Origin: Enchytraeus crypticus
Lineage: Eukaryota > Annelida > Clitellata > Enchytraeida > Enchytraeidae
Reading direction: 5' to 3'
NCBI GenBank assembly: GCA_905160935.1
Contig: CAJHZI010000204.1
Coordinates: forward strand, 271,501-335,500
Length of the DNA stretch: 64,000 bases
Shown: positions 55,682-64,000 of the stretch, one piece after another
Numbering within the stretch: the first letter of the stretch is position 1
How the letters are laid out: every line of letters starts with the position of its first letter
Made by a program: the position numbers and the translations under genes
Notes under the pieces: model-generated
Database searches by the model: none
What the model saw: the letters and a program-made list of their open reading frames with translations, nothing else
Told to the model about the DNA's origin: nothing

Positions 55682-57714
55682 TTAACCCTTGGATGCAGAA
55701 CCCCTGGGTCACCCCTGACCCGGGACTCACATTTTGCCCTATATTTTTTAACGCTACAAAATAAAATCTTGTCCGTCTAGGTATTCCTCATTCAATCTAT
55801 TTTGCATAGGTATATATATTTTTTGAATCGTTTTTCATCTCTCCCCTACTCAGTTGCGAGCTGAAATGGAAAGGTCTTAGTTCGTCTTGTCGAATGCTGT
55901 GGAAATGCTGTGCGATAGTTTTATGGTAATGGGATCTGTTTGATTTTTATATGTACAATAATTTGATATGAGTCAAATGACCTAACGGGCCTAGAGAATC
56001 CTAGCTTTATAAACCCCTATAGGTCTCTTTACGCAGAATTTGGTCCAAGAAATATCCCAAATTCTCGGCTTTCATGTCAGGAACGAGGTTTGCTGAAATA
56101 CTTTCGCTTTTGCGATTTGATGACAAAGATACTAGAGATAGGAGAAGAGCTGATAAGTTTGCACACATCAGAGACTTGTGGGATTCCTTTACTAAACAAT
56201 GTCGATCTCTCTACACATAATTAGCTTACGTGAGAGGCGATGAACAGATGTTGAGGTTTAGCGGAAAATGTCCTTTTCGACAGTATATCTAAGCCAGATC
56301 GATATGAAATTATTTTTGGATTTGTGCTGATTCAGAAACGTATTTTGGATTCTATCTCAAACTATTATCTTGGGCGGGAGGGAAAGTACAAGAACTTAAT
56401 CTCTAGGTTCAGAGGTTGTTCTCAGTCGCCTGCAACCAATTGAGCAATCTGGCAGAAATTTCACATGCGACAACTTCTTTACAAATGCACATCTAGCTGA
56501 CAAACTGTATGAGAAGAAGTTGACAATTCTTCGTGCAGTCCGAAAAAGTAACCGTGACATTCCACAAGAATTTTTAGCTAATAGGTCAAGAGAGGCTGAT
56601 TCATCATTGTTTGCGTTTAGTGAAGCTAAATAATAGTGCCATATGTTCCTAAACGTTACAGAGCATTTTTTCTTCTCGCTACAATGTACAATGACGACAA
56701 GATTGATGGAAACACCAAAAAACTTGAAATGATCATATCCGGATTATAATAGAACGAAAGGAGGGGTTGACAGTGTTGACCAACTCTGCCACAGATATAC
56801 TGTCAAGCGGTCAACTCTTCGTTGACCATTGTGCATTTTCTATGACTTCTTGACATTGCAGCAGTAAATTCATTCATTGTGTTTCTCCATAACAAGCCTG
56901 AATTCCAAGGAAAGGTGCAAGCGCATGATGTTCATTGACACATTGGCCATGGACTTGATGAAGCCACAGCTGCAGTATCGACGGGATAATTCTTAGGGCT
57001 TATCTGATCGTATTCGTTCATCCATGAGTGTCGTTGGCTATACGTGTGCAAGTCAACCTAAACCACCACGGCAAATGTCGACAAAATCTGCAGCTTGCAA
57101 GAGAAAGAGGTGTTTCTACTGCTCTGCCGCAAGAGACAGGAAAGTGCGTACTCACTGAATGCTCTATCTGTCAAAATCGTGCCTGTCCTAACCACTCCAC
57201 AACTACAGCTAACATAGTGTGTGTAAACTGTGCGTAATTTACCAGTACATGTATATGTGCATTAATAACTTACATTTGTATTTTCAGATTTCATTGAAGT
57301 TTTAAGAAGAATCATTTGTTAATTCATTAAGTAACCTTAATTCACTAAAATAAGCATTAAACTTTTTTGCCCAAACTAAGTCACAGCATAAACTTTATAA
57401 TTTAGCAAGGAATAAAATTTAACGAAGTTTCAAAGTTTGGTTTTTCTGCTGATACGTACCCTGACATGATCTCTTGATGATGATGATGACGACGTCCCTG
57501 ACATCATCTCCCGATGAGCAAATGGACGTTAAATCTTGTATTATTATTGTTACCATTAATTGCAGTGATAAAAATTGAAAGTTTTGCATACTGCTTTATT
57601 TCTTGCTATTTTCTGCTAGTAATTATGACAATATACATGTATGTCACGGGTCAGGGGTGACCCAGGAGTTTTGCATTAACGTCAGTCAAAATACCTTCTG
57701 CATCCGAGGGTTAA
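55682..57714 (+). mobile_element. piggyBac-type DNA transposon, decayed, with TTAA target sites
   Basis: Bounded by TTAA at 55682-55685 and 57711-57714. The termini are inverted: TTAACCCTTGGATGCAGAA at left, and its complement with one change at right. An inner inverted block (CCTGGGTCACCCCTGACCCG) sits directly behind the left terminus but about 30 bp further in on the right. That asymmetry is the layout of piggyBac ends. Transposase remains: RFAEI-SLLRFDDKDTRD, GDEQMLRF-GKCPFRQYI, TCDNFFTNAHLADKLYEKK, GGVDSVDQLCHRYTVK and a C-terminal Cys-rich part. The three Asp-bearing blocks are visible but stops and frameshifts break the frame. Confidence 0.9.
56080..57237 (+). pseudogene. piggyBac transposase pseudogene
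   Basis: Successive fragments in different frames follow the order of piggyBac transposases: N-terminal RFDDKDTRDRRRADKFAHIR, first-Asp block GDEQML, second-Asp block CDNFFTN, third-Asp block GGVDSVDQ, then a C-terminal CFYCS.. / CVNCA zinc-binding tail near 57110-57235. Several internal stops and frame changes make it non-functional. Confidence 0.88.
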
Positions 57715-57774
57715 CATAATTGTATATTATAAATTTCATCCTATGCTATCGTTATTATATAATATATTAAGGTC

Positions 57775-58300
57775 CATATTTCGCATCCATGTAATAGAGT
57801 GGTCCATACCAAGTTTTCAAAAGATAAAGTTATTGAAAGCCTTCGTATAGACCGCTGTATATTATATGGATCTGAAACATGGACATTAAGGAAGGGAGAT
57901 AACAGGAAACTAGAGGCATTGGAAATGTGGATATGGAGATGAATAGAAAGGAATAGCTAGACTCAAAGGTTACAAATGAGGAAATTCTGGAAAGAGTTGG
58001 TACAGATAGATTTTGATAAATGTTGAATGAGCTAAAATTGATAGATTGGTAGATTGATACATACGTTAAGAAATAAGAAGAAGAGCTTGGTAGGACACAT
58101 TCTAATGGGGAAAGTGTACTAAAAGAGGTCATAGAAGGCAGAATGGAAGGAGGCAGAGGAAAACCGAGGTTAGGAATGTTAGATTACTTAAAGATCCACT
58201 CATATGTGAACATGGTGATGAAAGCCGAAGACAGAGAGGAGTGGCGGCTTTATAATACATAGACCTGCCAGTAGGCAGTGCACTAAGAGAGAGAGAGATC
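57775..58300 (+). mobile_element. LINE family A 3' fragment
   Basis: Plus strand, broken frames: RIDRCILYGSETWTLRKGDN, KLEALEMWIWR, EVIEGRMEGGRGKPRLGML and AEDREEWR. Ends GTAGGCAGTGCACTAAGAGA plus GA repeats at 58296. Lies between the piggyBac relic and the TLR gene. Confidence 0.85.
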
Positions 58301-58433
58301 AAATATATTATTTACTTCTACAGAGATTGTAAAATGCTTATGGCTTTGATCATTTTGTATTATGAATTAACATGCTTAAAATAAGGTTTTGATAAAAATA
58401 AAAAGATAGTATTACCTAGTAGATTAAATAACG

Positions 58434-58554
58434 ATGGAGCCTATAGCTTTCAAGCTATTGCTAGTATATGTATCAATTTTTGAATTTCTACAACTTGGAT
58501 ATTTCACCGGTTTTGCTGATGCTGGTTGTTCTAAGAGTTTCAGTCAAAAGAAAG
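58434..58554 (+). CDS. TLR exon 1 (signal peptide)
   Basis: ATG at 58434, donor AAAG|GTAACT. Encodes MEPIAFKLLLVYVSIFEFLQ then LGYFTGFADAGC, a basic residue followed by a hydrophobic core and a small-residue cleavage zone. Phase 1 out, matching exon 2. Confidence 0.75.
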
Positions 58555-59003
58555 GTAACTGTTAGGAATTTACTTGATTTAATTTGTTAGATACGAATAA
58601 ACCTCAGATGTTTACTTAATATTCCAAGTCTCTTTATACCAGATTATATTTTCTTGTTAACAATTTTAAGCTTGAATTTGGTAAAGTTCTGTAGTGAGAT
58701 AACGAAAAACAAGTTGAATTTCGCCATGAAGTTTAAACACACCGTATAGTGAAATTATATGCGATTTTAATACCATATATTTAATCATTAGGCAGCTTAA
58801 TCAAATATCCACTTTACCAGTCCTATGATTGAACGATATTTTATTCTCCGATGGGCTTAGTCGGAAATTTGATCTTAGGAACTCAGAAAAAGGCATTTAA
58901 AAGTAAACAATGTTGTTTATCGCACACACACCGAGCTAGATGTTGATGATGATGATGATGATGATGTTGTTGTTGTTGTTGATGATGATGATGATGATGA
59001 TGA

Positions 59004-59040
<37 letters not shown>

Positions 59041-62003
59041 GACGACGATGACGATGATAACGATGATGATGACGATGACGATAACGATGACGATGATAAC
59101 GATGATGATGACGATGACGATGATGATGTTGATGATGATGATGATGTTGATGATGATGATAATGATAATGATGACTTTGGCGGTGATGATGATGCATGAT
59201 GATATCAATTGATCTGATGTTATCTATTGTGATTAAGGTTTATTTAAGTAAGACGTGTTTAACCCAAGTGCTACTGGTTTCAGAACAGCAGTGCCCTGAT
59301 CGCTGTGACTGTTCGACCGACGAGACGGGCGGTGTGACAGTTGATTGTTCTCACAGACGCTTTCTTGAAATTCCCGCAGAATTTCCTCACACTGTCACTC
59401 ATCTGTATATGAGCGGCAACTTAATTTCTCGGTTAACCCATAAAAATTTTGCTGGATGTGAAAATCTTGTGCTTCTGGATGCCAGCGATAATAGGATTTC
59501 GGAAGTGGATTTTGGGACTTTTGGAGAATTAAGACGCCTAAAGAGTCTTTTCCTGGACCGTAATCAGCTTAATATCAGTAATGCGGAATTTAACCCATTC
59601 AGTTGCTGTTTGTCCGGATTGAAAGAATTGCGAATTCATGAAAATATTTTTCTCTGCGATGAAATGTTTGCCAATTTAAAAAGTCTAACAACTCTTACTG
59701 TTGATCGGCAAGATGTGGTTAGTTTCGGCGTTGTGTTTCGAAATTTAACATTATTACAAAAGCTCGCCATCTACGGTAGAATTCGAGTGTTAAGTAATGA
59801 ATCATTCACACAATTGTCTGCCTCTCCTCTGAAAGAACTAAACGTAAAATCAAAATATACACTAAGAGTATTGGAGCCTCTAACCTTCTCCAGTCTCCGA
59901 CAGTTGGAGATTCTGGATTTAAGTTATAATAAAAATTTGGGGCTGGAAAGTGTGGCGAAGTCCTGGATTGGTTTAACGTATACGACAATAAAAACTCTCA
60001 ATTTGACAAGAATAATCGGCGACGACGATGTCAGTAATGTTGTTCCTAGCGGATTCTATAAGCATATCAACAAGTGCAACATAACGAAGTTACTGCTGAA
60101 TAGAAATAACATAGTTGAGATAGGTACAAACCTAGCAAAGGGGTTTCCAAAACTTCAGTATTTTGATCTATCCTTCAACCGTTTGTCGAATGTTGCGACG
60201 CTAGTTTATCAAATAACACTCATGAGGAATTTGAAATATTGTGACTTTAGTTACTCAAATAAAAGATATTTAGTTGGACTGAGTAGTACTGAGAATCAAC
60301 ATGCCTTGACATTTAGCAAAACTGATCCCAAGTTGAAGAGGAAAATTGTTGATGACCAGCCTCTAGGACAAGAAAATTCCATATGTCAAGTCCGCCCTTG
60401 GCAGCCCTGCAAATTCACTAGTGCTCTTCAGCATGGAAGTGCTCTTGGTTTTAACAAAGAAAGTCCTCTATCCGCCTTTGGCCCATGGTGTCTAATGCTG
60501 AGTCCAAGTATGGAAGTAGTCAATCTTTCATCATCACTTAACGTGGATCTTAAATTCTGTCCTCAAATTATGCTTCTTGGCAGCACCAGGCGCTTAAGTT
60601 ACATTGCCTATAGATCAAACGGAATCGATTCATTCACTGGGCAGTTAGTCTTTTCGGATGCAGCTAAGGAAGTTGGACTCACGATTGATTTGGGTGATAA
60701 CGGAGCAACCTGTGTGGCCCCTGATATTCTGAAGCGAACCGTAGAGCGTGGCTCAATTATTGAACGATTGATCGTGGATAGAAATGAACTGGGGGACCAG
60801 TTAAGCCGTGACGAGAATGGCAGTACGTTTCAGTATTATCACAATTTAACGGAACTCAATCTAGCGCGCAATAACATAAAAGTGCTTCCTATAAATGTTT
60901 TTCAACATCTGCATACGCTTGAGATTCTCAATCTTAGCGTAAACTCTTTGAGAAATATTAGTTTTAGCTTATCACAATTTAGATCACTGAAACATCTTGA
61001 TGTTTCCTTTAATTTACTCACAGACGTTGGTGAAAGTATTACGAAAGATTTGAAGCACTTGATTGATCGAAATAATATGACAATCAATTTTGATGGTAAT
61101 CCTTTTCAATGTTCATGTCAGACAGTGCACTTTCTTGAGTGGTTGGAGGAAAATAAAAACAACATAGTGAATTTGACTTCAATATCATGCCTATACAACA
61201 ACTCGTTTGTGGCATTTAATTTACTTGATAGCTATCTTCTTAAACGTTTGCATTTTGATTGCTCTTCGAATATTCTACTTGCAGTCAGCGGTTCACTACT
61301 TGGTGTTGTTTGCATGGCTACGATTATTTCGATATTTTTGTATCGACATCGCTGGGACATTCGCTTTTACTTGCTGAACATAGTAAACCGGCGCAAACAG
61401 TATCAAAGGCTTCAAGACTGTTCTGTTAACTACACCTACGATGCCTTTGTGTCATATCACGCATTCGACAGGCAGTGGGTAATCAACGAGTTGATTTATC
61501 ACTTAGAGAAGGAACGGTTTCACAAAATGCAGATTAATCGCAGTGGAGGAACTACGGAATTCAGAAGCTTTCATTTCTGTATTCACGATCGTGACTTTGA
61601 TGCTGGGGAAGACATACAGGATAATATCCTCACAGCAATGAAGAGCAGTAGAAAGATAATCCTCATTCTTAGCTCGAACTTCTTCACCAGTTATTGGTGT
61701 CGTTATGAATTGGAAATGGGTTTAAGAATGGGTCTGGAAAGAGGACTTAATATTTCTGTTCCAATTATGATAGAAGATCTAAATGCGGAAGAGATGCCCA
61801 GTAGTTTGCAGATGCTAATTCGACGAAGGACCTATATACAGTGGAATGAAGGAGAGGCGGCCGTTGTTGACTTCTGGCGCAGACTACATAATGTTCTGCT
61901 GAGTCCTGGAAAAGAAGATTGGATTTGCGAATGTGGGAAAACTATTTTTGATCAGCTGAATGAAGAACATCAAGATTGCAGTTCTACCGATGGGAGTCTT
62001 TAA
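58434..62003 (+). CDS. Toll-like receptor, two coding exons, 946 aa
   Basis: Type I membrane receptor of innate immunity. Exon 1 (58434-58554) gives the signal peptide; exon 2 (59284-62003) gives the rest, joined in phase (G|AA, Glu41). Order: signal peptide 1-30, LRRNT CPDRCDC from residue 44, many leucine-rich repeats (LEILDLSYN, LQYFDLSFNRLS, LTELNLARNNIKVL, LKHLDVSFNLLTDV), LRRCT FQCSCQTVHFLEWL, transmembrane segment about 704-727, and TIR domain about 758-905. TIR box 1 is YDAFVSYH, box 2 HDRDFDAGEDI, box 3 DFW. The BB-loop Pro usual in TLRs is Ala814. Only one LRRCT is visible, next to the membrane. Ligand and orthology cannot be read from sequence; the best exact label is TLR. Confidence 0.93.
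58943..59198 (+). repeat. GAT/GAC trinucleotide microsatellite in the TLR intron
   Basis: (GAT)n, (GTT)n, (GAT)n, (GAC)n, then mixed GATGACGAT units, about 255 bp, ending 85 bp before TLR exon 2. All frames through it are open, so it yields false proteins of His, Met, Thr, Ile or Asp. Confidence 0.95.
59284..62003 (+). CDS. TLR exon 2 (ectodomain, membrane segment, TIR)
   Basis: Acceptor CTACTGGTTTCAG; stop TAA at 62001-62003. The frame is open back to 59196, but that stretch (MMISIDLMLSIVIKV-) lies at the edge of a GAT repeat and is a poorer start than the spliced exon 1. Confidence 0.93.
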
Positions 62004-63565
62004 ACAACCCGAGCTACTGTTAATGTATTGCGCCTAGATTGGTAATCAGCAGGAGGCTTTTATATTCATTTGTTATTATTTTATTTTTGGCGATCACTAT
62101 AGTGAAGAATGATAATGTTGGTTTACACTATAATGTGTTCGTTATCAAAGCTGTAGATGATGCTACCTTAAAAAGAATTGTCTATGAAATGTTATTATAT
62201 TATACTACTTTATAGTCTCTCAATAATTCTACAATTATTGTGGGTTCAAGATGCTACCTATTTCTTCATGTTTCTGTCATTATTGTTTTTACTAAATCTC
62301 TTCGAAGTAATTTTTATAAGTCGGCATTTCATATAGAACACTCCATCTATCAACAAATTAATCCGTTGAAAAAGCGTCATAGCTTATCCATAACTTAATG
62401 CAGCGAATTATCGAGAAAGTATGAAGTCCGCTGTAGATGTTTTGCCTTCCACAGTATGTATTTATTCGACTCTTGCGACACGTGCCGTTTTATCTGTTCT
62501 TTAGAGACATTTACAAGGCATAGGAACCCTCTTTATAGTATCAGAGTTAGTTTACTTGCTATACAGTATATGGATATACAATGTACGTCTGAATTTGTTT
62601 AATGTTTATATTCCAGAGAATTGTAGGATGCGTCCTCATTACGCCCTCAAGAGTTGCTGTGCAGTAAAAATCGGAATGATATCTACGAAATTCGATAATT
62701 TTGCAGACTAATTTTTGATAATTGCTGAGCTTGTATTTAATTATGTCTTTTGAGTTGTGTATTTAACTACTTTTTGTATTTCTTGCGATATATTTCATAT
62801 TTAAGACATATTTCGTAGTTAACTGGCTATAATAGAATAATTCCATTTTCCAATTTAGCTGTGTTTAATGCAATATGCTTAATTCATCATTAATTTACAA
62901 AGAGGTGCTTGTGGCAAAAACACTTCTTCGTCTGGTTTTGTGAAATTCATCTCCTGAAGATATACATGTTTATTTCTACTAGCCTGATTTCATCATACCA
63001 AATGGGAAACTCAATTGATCAGTAATGTATGTTTGTAGCATATAAAAGGCTGCAGCATTATCAAAATTTTAATGCACACATTAAACTAGAGCACATTTTT
63101 ACTGAAGTGTTTTTCATTTGTCTTTATCAGCTTCGGTTTAATCGTTATTTTTGCACGAGTAGCGTGTATTTGAGTAGTGCGTATTTGCTGAATGCTGCCA
63201 GAGAAAAATACAACGGAAAAGATTACAGGAAGAACGAGACAAAGGATGCAGAGATGATTTTATATAATATTCTTTTATGAACATACAAATAGAAGCAGCT
63301 GATCTAACTAGCTGGAATAAAGTTCTACAATGGTCCTGCCGTTACGTAATAAATTGCGAGAGAGCACTTAGGTTTGGTCAATTTTACAGACGCAAGATAA
63401 AGCATGTAGAAATTAAAAATAAAATAAATTTAAATAGTTTCGTTACATACGAAGACTGTATAGGCTCAATCTGAATGGCAGACTCTACCTGTGTTATCAC
63501 TGAGCTGTGTTCAGCCGATGATAGGACTTGATTTCAATTATTTTGAATTAATGGAATGAAAAGAG
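62004..63565. other. TLR 3' UTR and downstream region
   Basis: 62330-62395 has ACTCCATCTATCAACAAATTA, loosely like family E. AATAAA at 63317 is a possible poly(A) signal. Short frames at 63029-63474 match no family known to me. Confidence 0.4.
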
Positions 63566-63663
63566 TAAAATAGGGGATTGGCTGGTGGTGTGGTGTAGGA
63601 CAGAGAGGATTTGAGACAGTCTATTCGTATCCCGACCCTTTTTATCCTGGGATTCGTGGGAGG

Positions 63664-63695
<32 letters not shown>

Positions 63696-63712
63696 GATGA
63701 TGATGATGAATG
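63566..63712 (-). repeat. Interspersed repeat family C, inverted copy with ATG tail
   Basis: ATAGGGGATTGGCTGGTGG, GACAGAGAGGATTTGAGACA and GTATCCCGACCC are the reverse of the left part of family C. A (GAT)n tract at 63664-63710 follows, which confirms that the microsatellite is the element's end. Confidence 0.7.
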
Positions 63713-64000
63713 GAATGAGAAGAGTAAAATTTCATTTCAAGATATCAGCTCTAAAGATTTATTCAGAAGCTATGCACGTCACTGAACATTTAAGATTTTT
63801 CATTAGAACTGTTCGTAATGACCATTAGGATAAGTAAGCTATCAAATTCACTGAAATGCATTTGTCTAACGCAAGTTTAACACAAATACATGTAGTAGTT
63901 TGCATCATTTTATAATTGATCTCTCGATGATGCTGCCTATTATCCAGCACAAAAGGCTTACTAGTATAGTTATTGCACTGCATATTGAACTGCAATTAAG

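Noticed and set aside
58883-59212. Open frames of His, Met/Thr or Ile/Val in the GAT/GAC repeat
   Set aside because: Products of a trinucleotide repeat within the TLR intron, open in all frames.
59196-59283. ATG at 59196 as the TLR start
   Set aside because: Its leader borders the GAT repeat and is a poor signal peptide; the phase-matched upstream exon is better.
63029-63474. Two short plus-strand frames downstream of the TLR
   Set aside because: No family resemblance, no splice or start context that favours coding.

Overview
The window is nuclear DNA from an invertebrate animal, AT-rich and dense in microsatellites. Its genes are split by introns of about 0.4 to 3 kb with GT-AG boundaries. 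It holds parts or all of four conserved animal genes, spaced by old retrotransposon pieces, SINEs and one DNA transposon. The phylum is not settled. The GSK3 C-terminus and the SINE mix would suit a lophotrochozoan or another aquatic invertebrate, but that is only an inference. All exon models below were built by eye, by matching splice sites and reading phase to known protein families.

Layout. (1) 1-4433, minus strand: the first three coding exons of eIF3f; the gene leaves the window on the left. Its first intron holds two LINE fragments. (2) 4.8-17.3 kb: no recognised gene. It contains tRNA-like SINEs, LINE fragments, a pair of LTR-like direct repeats, a minisatellite of 14 identical 16-bp units and large AT microsatellites. 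(3) 17.5-28.5 kb, plus strand: a nine-exon PHLDB/LL5-like gene with a long disordered exon, short coiled-coil exons and a C-terminal PH domain. (4) 32.7-43.2 kb, plus strand: a complete GSK3 (shaggy) gene in nine coding exons giving 419 residues. (5) 43.2-58.3 kb: degenerate tandem repeats, several LINE fragments and a decayed piggyBac transposon with TTAA ends. (6) 58.4-62.0 kb, plus strand: a two-exon Toll-like receptor whose signal peptide lies on its own small exon.

The most unusual feature is in GSK3. At two separate introns, the 3' splice site and the first 18 or about 42 nucleotides of the following exon have been copied in tandem many times: six decoy acceptors before exon 5 and nine before exon 7. 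The exon 7 array also repeats a GTAAGT donor motif, so its units look like ready-made 50-nt frameshifting microexons. A third coding-edge tandem duplication, 48 bp and in frame, sits across the PHLDB stop codon.

The genes do not form a pathway. eIF3f is a translation factor, PHLDB acts at the cell cortex, GSK3 is a signalling kinase and the TLR is an innate immune receptor.
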